Shown: positions 26,800 to 35,356, counted from the first letter of the stretch. The stretch is 54,566 nucleotides of DNA from an uncultured Clostridium sp. (GCA_947384775.1 CANDIF010000008.1:1-54566), one strand, 5' to 3'. Program-made: numbers and translations. The notes: generated from the sequence alone by a model not told the origin.

Positions 26800-28768
26800 T
26801 GAGAGTATTATCGATAGATATTGAAACTTATTCTTCTGTCGATATTGGAAAAGCAGGTTTATACAAATATGTTCAGTCAAATGATTTTGAAATATTGTTA
26901 TTTGCTTATAGCTTTGATAATGAACCTGTGAAAATAATAGATTTAGCACAAGGAGAGCAGTTGCCTGAAGAGTTAGTGACTGCTCTTTTTGATAAAAATA
27001 TTATTAAGTCTGCATATAATGCTTCCTTTGAATGGTATTGTTTAAATAAATTTTATAGGACACCTATAAATCAGTGGCAATGCACAATGGTAAAAGGGTT
27101 ATATTGCGGTTATCCAGCAGGACTAAGAGCAATAGGAAATGCAATAGGATTAGCAGAAGATAAAAAGAAATTATCAACAGGAACAGCACTGATTAGATAT
27201 TTTTGTATGCCATGTAAACCAACAAAAACAAATGGTGGAAGGACAAGAAATTTACCAAAACATGAGCCCGAAAAATGGCAACTGTTTAAAGAATACTGTA
27301 TGCAAGACGTAGTAACAGAAATGGAAATAAAGAAAACATTAGATAAAATTGCTTTTCCAGAAGCGGAACAGAGACTATGGGAAATTGATGTACTTATGAA
27401 TTCTTTTGGTGTAAAAGTGGATAAACAGTTAGTAAATGGGGCATTAAACATAGCAAATACAAGAACAGGAGAATTACTTACAGAAGCACAACAAATAACA
27501 GATTTAAACAACCCAAACTCTGTAGCACAGCTTAAGGAATGGCTTGAAAGTGAAACAGGAAACCAGATTAATAGTTTAAACAAAAAAGACGTTCCAGGAT
27601 TAATAGAAAATACAGACAGCGAAAAAGTAAAACGAATGCTAGAAATTAGACAAGAATTATCTAAAACCAGTACAAAAAAATATGATGCGATGAAAATAGC
27701 TATGGGAGAAGATAATCGAGTAAGAGGCTTACTGCAATTCTATGGAGCGAATAGGACGGGGAGATGGGCAGGACGATTAGTACAAGTGCAAAACCTACCG
27801 CAAAACCATCTAAGTATGCTCTCATTCGCACGAGAATTGGTCAAAAATCAAAATATAAATGCAATTAGAGTAATTTATCGGTAACATTCCTAGCACACTT
27901 TCACAGCTAATTAGGACAGCATTTATAGCAGAGGATGGATATACTTTTGCAGTTGCTGATTATAGTGCAATAGAGGCAAGAGTTATAAGCTGGCTAGCAG
28001 GAGAACAATGGAGATTAGATGTATTCAGAACACATGGAAGAATATATGAGGCAAGTGCTTCACAAATGTTTGGTGTACCAATTGAAATGATAAAAAAGGG
28101 TAATCCCGAATATGAACTAAGACAAAAAGGAAAAGTAGCAGAATTAGCACTAGGGTATCAGGGTGGCCCAGGAGCATTAATACAAATGGGAGCATTAGAA
28201 AAGGGACTAACTGAAGAAGAATTACCAGAAATTGTGCAACGTTGGAGAAGCTCAAATAAAAGAATAGTGGATTTATGGCATACAATACAAAATTGTGCAA
28301 TAAACTGCCTAAAAACGGGACAAACTCAAGTAATGCAAAAAGGTATTTACTTTAGTCTAGAAAATGGAAATTTAGTTATAACACTACCTAGCGGAAGACA
28401 ATTATTTTATGTTCAAGCAAGACTAGAACCTAATCAGTATGATGGATATTCAATAATATATATGGGACAAAATCAGACAACTAAGAAATGGGAAAAAACA
28501 CCAACATATGGCGGAAAATTAACCGAAAATTTAGTACAAGCAATAGCAAGAGATTGTCTTGCGGAAAGTATTAAAAGACTAGTAGTAGATGAGCGGTTAT
28601 CGAGTTTTATTTCATATTCACGATGAAATAATAGCAGAAATACCAAAAAATAGTGAAATTTTTACACTAGAAAATATGATTGAATTAATGTGCATAGTAC
28701 CTGAATGGGCAGAAGGATTACCATTAAATGCTGATGGGTTTACAAATAATTATTATAAGAAAGAATAG
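26799..28768 (+). CDS. Family A DNA polymerase, interrupted by two CGG frameshift sites
   Basis: The phage replicative polymerase. An N-terminal 3'-5' exonuclease domain begins RVLSIDIETYSSVDIG. The frame breaks at CGG 27879-27881, where CGG is followed at once by TAA, and again at CGG 28594-28596. Skipping one C at each site gives a continuous protein of 655 residues. Motif A (VADYSAIEARVISWLAG) and motif B (RQKGKVAELALGYQGG) lie after the first site, and motif C (HIHDEIIAE) lies after the second. Without both shifts no polymerase active site can form. The joins read VIYGNIPSTLSQLI and DEGYRVLFHIHDE, matching the conserved family sequence. It is otherwise undamaged, which argues against ordinary decay. 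Confidence 0.88.
27879..27881 (+). other. CGG frameshift site 1 (DNA polymerase)
   Basis: In-frame context TAT CGG TAA. Skipping C gives TAT GGT AAC, the conserved Tyr-Gly-Asn before Pro. The zero frame stops one codon later. Confidence 0.85.
28594..28596 (+). other. CGG frameshift site 2 (DNA polymerase)
   Basis: Context GAG CGG TTA in the frame reached after site 1. Skipping C gives GAG GGT TAT, restoring EGYRVLFHIHDE, polymerase motif C. The unshifted frame ends ten codons later. Confidence 0.85.
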
Positions 28769-28779
28769 GAGGACGAAGA

Positions 28780-28944
28780 ATGCCAAAACTAAATGAATTT
28801 AAAGATGATATAACGGCATCCGATAAATGCCTATACTCGAGGAATTACTATAGAAAAAATAAAGAAAAATTAAGAGAATATAATAGAAAAAAGAAAAGAG
28901 AATACTATTTGAGAGATAATATTTTAAAGTGGGCAAGAAAGTAA
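28780..28944 (+). CDS. Small basic phage protein, 54 residues
   Basis: Begins MPKLNEFKDDITASDKCLYS and ends in a strongly basic helix (RKNKEKLREYNRKKKREYYL). An AGGAGGACG ribosome site lies 8 bases upstream. It starts 11 bases after the polymerase stop codon. Probably nucleic-acid-binding. The family is unknown. Confidence 0.65.
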   Translation: MPKLNEFKDDITASDKCLYSRNYYRKNKEKLREYNRKKKREYYLRDNILKWARK

Positions 28945-28981
28945 AAAATAGCTTAAAAATATAAACAGAAAGGAAAAAAGC

Positions 28982-31384
28982 ATGCAAAACAATAGAAAAT
29001 TAAAAATTAGTATTGCAAGCAATCGAAAATCACTAAAATGGGTTACACAAGAAATACTATGGTCCGATTTAATAAATAGACTAAGTGCACCTGCTAGAAC
29101 ACAAGAAACATATGAGCAGTTTATAAGACTAAAGAAATCACAGCAAGATGAGTTGAAAGACGTAGGTGGATTTGTAGGGGGCGTATTAAAAGACAATAGG
29201 AGAAAAGCAGAAAATGTATTGACCAGATGTGTTATTACCCTAGATGCAGATAATGTTGAAACAGATAAAACTCAAAAGATATTGAATTTAATAGATGGAT
29301 TAGGATGTGGGTATGTAGTGTATTCAACAAGAAAACACTGTGCCTACAAACCTAGATTAAGAATAGTGATACCACTTGATAGAGATATAACTGCAGAAGA
29401 ATATGAACCTATTGCTAGAAAAATTGCTAGTTTCATAAGTCTGGATATTATGGACCAAAGCACTTATGAAGCATCAAGACTTATGTATTGGCCAAGCTGT
29501 AGTAATGATAGCGAATACGTATTCGACTATAGGGATAAACCTTTTGTATCAGCTGACGGAATACTGAAAATGTATAAAAACTGGAAAGATACAAATGAGT
29601 GGCCAAAGTTAGCAAAAGAACCAGAAATAGTAAAAAGAGAGATAGCAAAGCAAAAAGATCCACTCACAAAAGATAATATAGTGGGGGCATTTTGTAAAAG
29701 GTATGACATACCTACAGCTATTGAAAAGTTTTTATCAGATGTATATTCTCCAGGAAATCAGCCAGATAAATACACTTACATGCAAGGTAGCGTAGCAAAT
29801 GGTGCAACTGTATATGGAGAAGGAAAATGGTTATATAGTTTTCATGCAACGGATCCAGCAAGTAGAATACTTTGTAATTCATTCGATTTAGTAAGAATAC
29901 ATAAATTCGGAGAATTAGATAATGAAGCAAAAGAAGGAACACCATCCGGAAGACTACCAAGCTATATAGAAATGTGCCGATTTGCAATGCAAGATGAACA
30001 AGTAAGAATTGAATATGAAAATCAAAAAATGGCAATAGCTAGGGCAGAATTTAGTACACCATTAACTCAGGATGAAACTACAGTAGAATGGAGATTAAAA
30101 CTAACTAGATCTAGTAATACTGGGATAATAGATAAAACAATAAGCAATGCAGTATTAATATTAGAAAATGCCGAAGAATTTAAAGATAAGTTAGTATTTG
30201 ATAGATTTTCAAATAGGTTTCTGATAAAGGAACGATTACCTTGGGTTAGAGAACATGAGCATTTACCAAAATTATGGGCTGACTGCGATGACGCAGAACT
30301 AAGAGGGCATTTTGAGAAATACTATGAAGGCTTTAAAGGCACAAGTGCTATAAATGATGCTTTAGCAATACTAAAAAATAGAAATTCAATAAATGTGGCC
30401 AAAGAATATTTTGAAAACTTAAAATGGGATGGAGTTAATAGATTAGATACATTATTAATTGATTACTTAGGGGCAGAGGATAACGAGTATACTAGACAAA
30501 CTACTAGAAAAGCACTAACAGCAGTAGTTGCAAGAGCAGTTACAGAAATGCCAGTAAAATTCGATAATATGATTATTCTAACAGGAAAACAGGGATTAGG
30601 TAAGAGTACATTACTTAATAAATTAGCCGGTGAGTGGTTTACTGATAATATAGTGGATTTTAACAGCAAAGACACATTATTACTACTACAGAATTGCATC
30701 ATAGTAGAAGTACCAGAACTACAGGGATTTAATAAATCTGATAGCAATAGATTAAAACAATTTTTAGGACAAAAGACTGATAAATATAGAGCACCATATG
30801 AACGTAGAGAAGAAGAGCATCCTAGGCATTGCGTGTTTTTTGGAACCACAAATGACGACGAGTTTTTACGAGATAGCACAGGGAATAGAAGATACTGGCC
30901 AATACAGGTAGGTGTCAATAAGGCAACAAAGAATGTGTTTAAGGACCTTGAAATAGAAAGAGACCAAATATGGGCAGAGGCAGTAACTAGGTTTAGATTA
31001 GGTGAACCTCTTTATATAGAAGGGAATGTTCTAAAAATAGCAGAAAGAGAACAAGAATCAAGGCTTATTGTAGACCCTTGGGAAAGTGTTATTAATGAAT
31101 ATATGCAAAGACCAATTCCTGCGGACTGGTTCGATAGAAGTATAGAAGAACAAAAAAACTATTGGATTTTTAAAAATGAGAGTGACGCAGAGTGTATAGA
31201 GCGTGACAGAGTGTGTGTAAGTGAACTTTTAAGTGTAGCACTAGGAATAGAGGCAAAAAGGCAGACAAGCATAGACAGGAAGAGGGTTATAGACATTTTA
31301 AGAAAATGTAGGAACTACTCCTACAAAAAGAATATAAGATTTGGCAAGACATATGGCGTAACATCAGGATTTACAATGCTTTGA
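28982..31384 (+). CDS. VapE-like phage primase/helicase
   Basis: An 800-residue replication protein. Residues 1-200 look like a primase-polymerase region (ITLDADNV near 90, YSTRKHCAYKPRLRIVIPLD near 117). The C-terminal half is the virulence-associated E superfamily 3 ATPase domain, with Walker A LTGKQGLGKSTLLNKLAG near residue 530, Walker B-like CIIVEVPELQGF and the sensor FFGTTNDDEFLRDSTGNRR. It would unwind or prime at the phage origin. The iteron cluster that is probably its target begins four bases after its stop codon. Confidence 0.88.
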   Translation: MQNNRKLKISIASNRKSLKWVTQEILWSDLINRLSAPARTQETYEQFIRLKKSQQDELKDVGGFVGGVLKDNRRKAENVLTRCVITLDADNVETDKTQKILNLIDGLGCGYVVYSTRKHCAYKPRLRIVIPLDRDITAEEYEPIARKIASFISLDIMDQSTYEASRLMYWPSCSNDSEYVFDYRDKPFVSADGILKMYKNWKDTNEWPKLAKEPEIVKREIAKQKDPLTKDNIVGAFCKRYDIPTAIEKFLSDVYSPGNQPDKYTYMQGSVANGATVYGEGKWLYSFHATDPASRILCNSFDLVRIHKFGELDNEAKEGTPSGRLPSYIEMCRFAMQDEQVRIEYENQKMAIARAEFSTPLTQDETTVEWRLKLTRSSNTGIIDKTISNAVLILENAEEFKDKLVFDRFSNRFLIKERLPWVREHEHLPKLWADCDDAELRGHFEKYYEGFKGTSAINDALAILKNRNSINVAKEYFENLKWDGVNRLDTLLIDYLGAEDNEYTRQTTRKALTAVVARAVTEMPVKFDNMIILTGKQGLGKSTLLNKLAGEWFTDNIVDFNSKDTLLLLQNCIIVEVPELQGFNKSDSNRLKQFLGQKTDKYRAPYERREEEHPRHCVFFGTTNDDEFLRDSTGNRRYWPIQVGVNKATKNVFKDLEIERDQIWAEAVTRFRLGEPLYIEGNVLKIAEREQESRLIVDPWESVINEYMQRPIPADWFDRSIEEQKNYWIFKNESDAECIERDRVCVSELLSVALGIEAKRQTSIDRKRVIDILRKCRNYSYKKNIRFGKTYGVTSGFTML

Positions 31385-31387
31385 GCG

Positions 31388-31542
31388 TGTAGGAGAGCTT
31401 GTAGGACAAATATAAAATTCATTCCTACACGTCCTACAAAAAAATAGCTTGTGTAGGACATGTAGGACAAAAAGTAGGACACTTCCTACAAGCGAAAACA
31501 TTGAAACACTAATGAAAATTTAGCTTGTAGGAGTTGTAGGAC
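31388..31542 (+). repeat. Iteron cluster, candidate phage replication origin
   Basis: About ten copies of TGTAGGA, most as TGTAGGAC, lie in 155 bases, on both strands: forward at 31388, 31400, 31452, 31461, 31473 (variant AGTAGGAC), 31526 and 31535, and reverse at 31423, 31431 and 31484. Several are preceded by GCT. The cluster directly follows the VapE-like gene, a usual place for an origin. Confidence 0.7.
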
Positions 31543-31560
31543 AAAAAATCAATAAAGATT

Positions 31561-31640
31561 ATTAAATTAAGAAAATTAAGAAAAATAAGACGTATTTTAT
31601 TTCTTAAATATCTTAAATTCCTTAATTTTAATAATGTTAT
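31561..31640 (+). other. AT-rich unwinding region beside the iterons
   Basis: Almost pure A+T with TTAAG repeats and the palindrome AAGAAAAATAA-GACG-TATTTTATTTCTT. Low-melting DNA next to iterons fits a duplex-unwinding element. It also completes the 314-base gap between coding regions. Confidence 0.5.
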
Positions 31641-31698
31641 ATATAATTAGGTACTACACTTCCTACCAAATAAAAAAACGATTAGGAGGTTTAATAAT

Positions 31699-31905
31699 TT
31701 GAAAAATAGGGGATTATTAAAAATAACAAAAATCTTAAAATATATAAATCAAGATAATTCAGTAAATATAGAAAATATAACAAAAATAGAGATAGAGTCA
31801 TTTGAAGATTATGTAGATATTAGTTTGCAAAATATGATAGGGAACATAGAAAAATTTAGGGTTTCAAAAGAAGAATACGAGAATAAATATTCAGCTAAGT
31901 GGTAA
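31699..31905 (+). CDS. Hypothetical phage protein, 68 residues
   Basis: Starts with TTG behind TTAGGAGG. A small soluble protein with alternating beta and charged segments (ITKIEIESFEDYVDISLQNM). I do not recognise it. It is the first gene after the putative origin. Confidence 0.6.
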   Translation: MKNRGLLKITKILKYINQDNSVNIENITKIEIESFEDYVDISLQNMIGNIEKFRVSKEEYENKYSAKW

Positions 31906-31954
31906 GGAGTGAAGAAAAAAATAAAAGAAAATAGAAGGGGGGGTGAATCTTTAA

Positions 31955-32281
31955 ATGGGGTATAGATACATGATATGGAACGCAGTTAAATCAGAATTTC
32001 AATTTCCGAAAATATGTGAAGCAACTGAAAAAGGAGCAAGAACATTGCTATTTAAGTTTATCGGGAATGATGCGAGAAAATATAGATTTGAAATAATAAA
32101 AATAGAAAAGGAAAAAGCTTATGAGATAAGACAAGAATTAAAAGATATGAACAAGTCAAAGAGGATACATAGAGAATTAGAAAATATTTCATTCGATGAA
32201 ATATTAGAACTAGTAAAAAGAAACAGACAAAGGAGTGATGAGTTTGTTAGAAAAAGAACTAGAGAAAAAGTTGGTTGCTAA
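31955..32281 (+). CDS. Hypothetical phage protein, 108 residues
   Basis: Begins MGYRYMIWNAVKSEFQFPKI behind GGGGGGTGA. The N-terminal half looks like a compact alpha/beta domain, and the C-terminal half is a basic helix ending RNRQRSDEFVRKRTREKVGC. It overlaps the next gene by about 38 bases. Family unknown. It is regularly placed before VRR-NUC genes in such replication modules. Confidence 0.65.
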   Translation: MGYRYMIWNAVKSEFQFPKICEATEKGARTLLFKFIGNDARKYRFEIIKIEKEKAYEIRQELKDMNKSKRIHRELENISFDEILELVKRNRQRSDEFVRKRTREKVGC

Positions 32282-32537
32282 AGTAAAAAAATTAGGAGGT
32301 AAAGCTTTTAAGTTTGTAAGCCCTGGAAATGCGGGAGTACCAGATAGACTTGTAATACTTCCAGGAAATAAAATAGGATTTGCAGAAATGAAAAGACCAG
32401 GGGGGAAAACAAAAAAGCTACAGGACAAACAAATAAATTTTATAAAAAGCTTAAAATGCTTTGTCATGGTAGTTGATAGCGAGGAAAAAATAGATAGATT
32501 TATAGAAAGGTTACAGGAGTATGAAACAGATATTTAA
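32244..32537 (+). CDS. VRR-NUC domain nuclease
   Basis: A 97-residue stand-alone VRR-NUC nuclease, a PD-(D/E)XK fold that cuts branched DNA. It has KKLGGKAFKFVSPGNAGVPD near residue 14, with the catalytic Asp in GVPDRLVI and Glu-x-Lys in FAEMKRPGG. AAGGAG at 32230-32235 favours the TTG at 32244, although GTG 32235 and ATG 32238 are also in frame. It overlaps the helicase start by 17 bases, and the two probably act together on replication forks. Confidence 0.88.
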   Translation: MLEKELEKKLVAKVKKLGGKAFKFVSPGNAGVPDRLVILPGNKIGFAEMKRPGGKTKKLQDKQINFIKSLKCFVMVVDSEEKIDRFIERLQEYETDI

Positions 32538-33907
32538 ACCACATGAATACCAAAAATATTGTATTAATAGGTGTATTACAGACGACAAATTAGGGCTCTT
32601 TTTAGACATGGGGTTAGGCAAGACTGCAATTACATTAACAGCAATAAATGACTTAAAATACAATAGATTTCAGATAAGAAAAGTATTGGTAATAGCACCA
32701 AAACGAGTTGCAGAAGATACATGGGTTAGAGAGCAAGATAAATGGGAACATTTGAAATTATTAAGAATACAACCCGTTTTAGGTTCGTTACAGAAACGAA
32801 TAAAAGCATTGAACACATTAGCAGACGTGTATGTAATTAATCGAGAGAATACAGAGTGGTTAGTAGATTATTATAGAAATGAATGGCCATTTGATATGGT
32901 TGTAGTAGATGAGTTATCAAGTTTTAAAAATCATAATTCCAAAAGATTTAAGGCTTTAAAGTGCGTAAGACCATTAATACATAGATTCATAGGACTTACA
33001 GGAACACCAGCGCCAAATGGTTATTTAGATTTATGGGCCCAGATGTATTTGATAGACCAAGGAGAAAGACTTGGAAAGTTTATAACCCACTACAGGGAAG
33101 AGTACTTTGTTCCTGATAAGGCGAGCTTTGATAGAATATATACATACAAGCCAAAAGATAATGCTATAAGTATTATAAAAAATAAGATATCTGACGTTTG
33201 CATAAGTTTGCAAGCAAAAGATTATTTGGAAATGCCAGATAAGGTTATAGATAACAGATATATTAAACTAAATAGCAAAGCACAAAAAGATTATGAGCAA
33301 TTTGAAAGAGAAATGTTTTTGCAGATAAATGAGGACGAAATAGATGTAACATCGGCAGTAGCTTTAACTAATAAACTTTTACAATTTTGCAATGGAGCTG
33401 TGTACAAAGATGAAACTCATGAATTTGTAGAGGTACATGACTGTAAAATGGATGCATTAACGGAACTAATCGAAGAAGCACAGCGGACAACCTATACTTA
33501 TATTTTATAATTTTCAGCATGATTTAGAGAGAATACAAAAGACTTTAAAAAAATTAAAATTAAGGGTTGGAATACTGAAAGACAGTGCAGATATAGCAAA
33601 GTGGAACAACAGAGAATTAGATATATTATTAGCGCATCCTGCAAGCGCAGCTTATGGCTTAAATCTACAAGATGGGGGAAATCATATTGTTTGGTTTGGA
33701 TTAAATTGGAGTTTAGAGCTATATAGTCAAGCAAATGCAAGATTGTATAGGCAAGGACAAAAGAATACAGTATTTATTCATAATCTTGTCATTGACGGCT
33801 GTAGGGATGTTGATGTATTACACGCATTAGAAGATAAAAATTATAATCAAAATGCTTTACTAGAGAGTTTAAAAGCAAGAATTAAGAAAATAAAAGGAGG
33901 TACATAA
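32521..33907 (+). CDS. SNF2-type helicase, interrupted by one CGG frameshift site
   Basis: A phage SNF2-like DNA translocase. Walker A is LDMGLGKTAITL near residue 32, motif II is VVVDELSSFKNH near 130 and motif III is GLTGTPAPNGYLDLW near 162. The frame breaks at CGG 33484-33486 and would stop 8 codons later. Skipping the C continues as EAQGQPILIFYNFQHDLE (motif IV) and reaches motif VI QANARLYRQGQ and the stop codon at 33907, giving 461 residues. The unshifted product lacks the whole second RecA domain and should be inactive. It overlaps VRR-NUC upstream. Confidence 0.88.
33484..33486 (+). other. CGG frameshift site 3 (SNF2 helicase)
   Basis: Context CAG CGG ACA. Skipping C gives CAG GGA CAA, restoring the conserved Gly-Gln-Pro that opens helicase motif IV. 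Confidence 0.85.
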
Positions 33908-33909
33908 GA

Positions 33910-34362
33910 ATGGCAAGACAAAAAAGAATTTTAACAGAAGAGGAGAAAACAAAAATAGCAAGAGCAAAACAAGAACTAAACGAGTATAGGGAAAATATAA
34001 AATACATAAATGAGAAACTAGATGATACAGAGGAAACAAGGGCAAAGTTAGAAAAGGTTACAGCAGTGTGGTCGCAGACGAAAACAAATAGTTCGAACGA
34101 CAGTACTGATAAATTTGGAGACATGATAAGTAAACTGGAGGATTTAAAAATAGATATTACTGAGAAAATGCAAGAACTACTTTTCAAGAAATTTGAGATA
34201 GATGACAAAATAGAAAAACTCGAGCAACCATATAGGAATATAGTATTCTACCGATATGCAAGAGGAAAGAGCTGGTATGATGTTGCAGATAGGTTAGGAT
34301 ATGAGTTAAGATGGGTGCATGAGTTACACGGCGAGGCATTATATCTATATTCAAAAATTTAA
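33910..34362 (+). CDS. Sigma-like late regulator (DUF1492/ArpU type)
   Basis: A 150-residue protein with a long N-terminal coiled coil (residues 8-100) and a C-terminal sigma-70 region 4-like helix-turn-helix (PYRNIVFYRYARGKSWYDVA near residue 105, then RLGYELRWVHELHGEAL). Such proteins end the early region of Firmicutes phages and activate late genes. The position just before the terminase region fits this. The start has an AAAGGAGG site that overlaps the end of the helicase gene. Confidence 0.82.
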   Translation: MARQKRILTEEEKTKIARAKQELNEYRENIKYINEKLDDTEETRAKLEKVTAVWSQTKTNSSNDSTDKFGDMISKLEDLKIDITEKMQELLFKKFEIDDKIEKLEQPYRNIVFYRYARGKSWYDVADRLGYELRWVHELHGEALYLYSKI

Positions 34363-34470
34363 AAAGAGTGCACAAAAATGCATTGTAATGCACATAAAAA
34401 ATGTGCTATTATTAAAATAGCAAATTTGAAAGTTGATATGAGATTTTTTGATTTGTTTTCTTTCTTTGAA

Positions 34471-34510
34471 AAAAGCTTGTTACTTGTAAACATACGAGTA
34501 ACAAGCTTTT
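34471..34510 (+). terminator. Rho-independent terminator of the early region
   Basis: AAAAGCTTGTTACT (34471-34484) pairs perfectly with AGTAACAAGCTTTT (34497-34510), flanked by A and T runs. It separates the early operon from the toxin-antitoxin locus. Confidence 0.8.
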
Positions 34511-34515
34511 AAAAT

Positions 34516-34544
34516 TTGAAAAACGCGAACAAAAGTGGTATAAT
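34516..34544 (+). promoter_or_regulatory. Rightward promoter, upstream copy
   Basis: TTGAAA (34516-34521) and TATAAT (34539-34544), 17 bases apart. It lies in tandem with the stronger promoter at 34588. Confidence 0.6.
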
Positions 34545-34558
34545 TGACATACAAATGA

Positions 34559-34602
34559 GTTTACAAATGTAAAATTAAGTAAAACTGTTGACATTTGTAA
34601 AC
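34559..34602 (+). promoter_or_regulatory. Inverted repeat overlapping the antitoxin promoter
   Basis: GTTTACAAATGT (34559-34570) and ACATTTGTAAAC (34591-34602) are perfect 12-base inverted repeats. The right arm overlaps the -35 of the downstream promoter, so a regulator could bind here. Confidence 0.5.
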
Positions 34603-34616
34603 AATTTTAGTATAAT
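34588..34616 (+). promoter_or_regulatory. Promoter of the antitoxin RNA
   Basis: Perfect TTGACA (34588-34593) and TATAAT (34611-34616) with 17-base spacing. The transcript would start near 34623. Confidence 0.8.
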
Positions 34617-34622
34617 CTTATT

Positions 34623-34741
34623 AAGAATTAAGAGAGCCTTATTTTTCTACTATACAGTAGCCCACTTAATTCAAGTATGTATTTGATAAGTGTTCACACT
34701 ATAGAACACAAAAAAGACTAGAGGTGCAACTCTAGTCTTTT
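34623..34741 (+). ncRNA. Antisense antitoxin RNA of a type I toxin-antitoxin locus
   Basis: A predicted RNA of about 120 bases from the promoter at 34588 to the shared terminator at 34712-34741. Its 5' part folds (GAATTAAG 34625-34632 with CTTAATTC 34665-34672). It contains a 29-base segment (34673-34701) that is a direct repeat, 22 of 29 identical, of 34796-34824. The latter covers the start codon of the convergent toxin mRNA, so this RNA can pair with the toxin start region and with its terminator. This is the layout of RNA II in the enterococcal par (Fst) system. Confidence 0.65.
34712..34741. terminator. Bidirectional terminator shared by toxin and antitoxin RNAs
   Basis: AAAAGACTAGAG and CTCTAGTCTTTT form a 12-bp stem with A and T runs on both sides, usable from either direction. 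Confidence 0.8.
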
Positions 34742-34744
34742 GCT

Positions 34745-34822
34745 TTAGTCGAATTTCTCAAGTATTTTGAGTATAAGTACTAAAACGATAACTTTAAGTA
34801 TGTATTTAATTTTGTTCCACAC
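34745..34822 (-). CDS. Type I toxin-like hydrophobic peptide, 25 residues
   Basis: A minus-strand frame starting GTG behind a near-perfect AAAGGAGGTG site. The peptide starts MWNKIKYILK, continues with about 12 hydrophobic residues (VIVLVLILKIL) and ends EKFD, the usual plan of a membrane-inserting type I toxin. It has its own promoter, shares a bidirectional terminator with an antisense RNA and carries the direct repeat over its start codon. The sequence itself is not one I recognise as Fst. The assignment rests on locus structure. Confidence 0.65.
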   Translation of the reverse strand: MWNKIKYILKVIVLVLILKILEKFD

Positions 34823-34861
34823 TATTTTTTCACCTCCTTTATGGAAGGCGGGAACAAAAAC

Positions 34862-34890
34862 ATTATATGACAAAATAAAAGATTAATCAA
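34862..34890 (-). promoter_or_regulatory. Promoter of the toxin mRNA
   Basis: On the minus strand TTGATT (34885-34890) and TATAAT (34862-34867) are 17 bases apart. The toxin mRNA would start near 34855 and be about 145 bases long. Confidence 0.7.
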
Positions 34891-34901
34891 TAAAAAATTT
34901 C

Positions 34902-34932
34902 AAAAAGTCGCTAGAAATAGTGGCTTTTTTAT
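34902..34932 (+). terminator. Terminator-like hairpin
   Basis: AAAAAGTCGCT pairs with AGTGGCTTTTT using two G-U pairs and is followed by T-rich sequence. It separates the toxin promoter from the tRNA-like gene. Confidence 0.6.
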
Positions 34933-34937
34933 TATAC

Positions 34938-35014
34938 TGCGGATATAGAGAAACGGTAATCTCATCAGTCTCATAAGCTGAAGACAGCAGGTTCAACTCC
35001 TGCTTCCGCTACCA
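34938..35014 (+). tRNA. tRNA-Met-like gene (anticodon CAT)
   Basis: It has a D-stem GAGA/TCTC, anticodon stem TCAGT/GCTGA with loop CTCATAA (anticodon CAT), T-stem GCAGG/CCTGC with loop TTCAACT, and encoded CCA. The acceptor stem is irregular: TGCGGAT against TTCCGCT leaves mismatches at both ends, and there is one extra base before the D-stem. It may be an odd phage tRNA-Met, or tRNA-Ile needing lysidine, or a degenerate copy. It lies just before the packaging genes. Confidence 0.6.
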
Positions 35015-35038
35015 AAAAAAAGAAATCAGGAGGTAATT

Positions 35039-35173
35039 ATGAAGAAATGGACTAAAGAAAGTGCAGAAAGGTATATAACGAGAATAGATAAGGCATATGG
35101 AATAAAAGGATTAACATATTGGAGTGCTAGAGATTATTTAAAGAATCATGGAACTATGCATTCGATAATTTAG
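35039..35173 (+). CDS. Small phage protein, 44 residues
   Basis: Begins MKKWTKESAERYITRIDKAY behind TCAGGAGG. It is short, basic and helical. It sits between the tRNA-like gene and the terminase, where HNH or small terminase helpers are common, but no motif is visible. Confidence 0.6.
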   Translation: MKKWTKESAERYITRIDKAYGIKGLTYWSARDYLKNHGTMHSII

Positions 35174-35185
35174 CGGGGTGATGCT

Positions 35186-35356
35186 ATGATAAACACAATG
35201 ATAGTAGGATGGATTTTAACCTGGTTTAATTTAGATGATATAATCACAGAAGGAATAAATCAAATTTTTAATACGAACTACACAACGAGCATTTATTGGT
35301 TAATGTTCTTTGTAGTAGGATTAATCCTTTTAGTGTGTTTTAAAATGGAAGAATAA
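35186..35356 (+). CDS. Small membrane protein, 56 residues
   Basis: Begins MINTMIVGWILTWFNLDDII and has a second hydrophobic stretch, YWLMFFVVGLILLVCF, predicting one or two membrane segments. A GGGGTGATG ribosome site lies just upstream. Function unknown. Confidence 0.55.
   Translation: MINTMIVGWILTWFNLDDIITEGINQIFNTNYTTSIYWLMFFVVGLILLVCFKMEE

Noticed and set aside
31388..31542. CRISPR array
   Set aside because: Repeat units are only 7-8 bases, occur on both strands and have irregular 1-40 base spacing. No cas genes are nearby.
31561..31680. A small gene in the AT-rich stretch after the iterons
   Set aside because: No frame of useful length with a ribosome site is present.
34938..35014. 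A tRNA that could itself decode CGGN
   Set aside because: The anticodon loop is CTCATAA with seven bases and anticodon CAT, which cannot read CGG or GGN.
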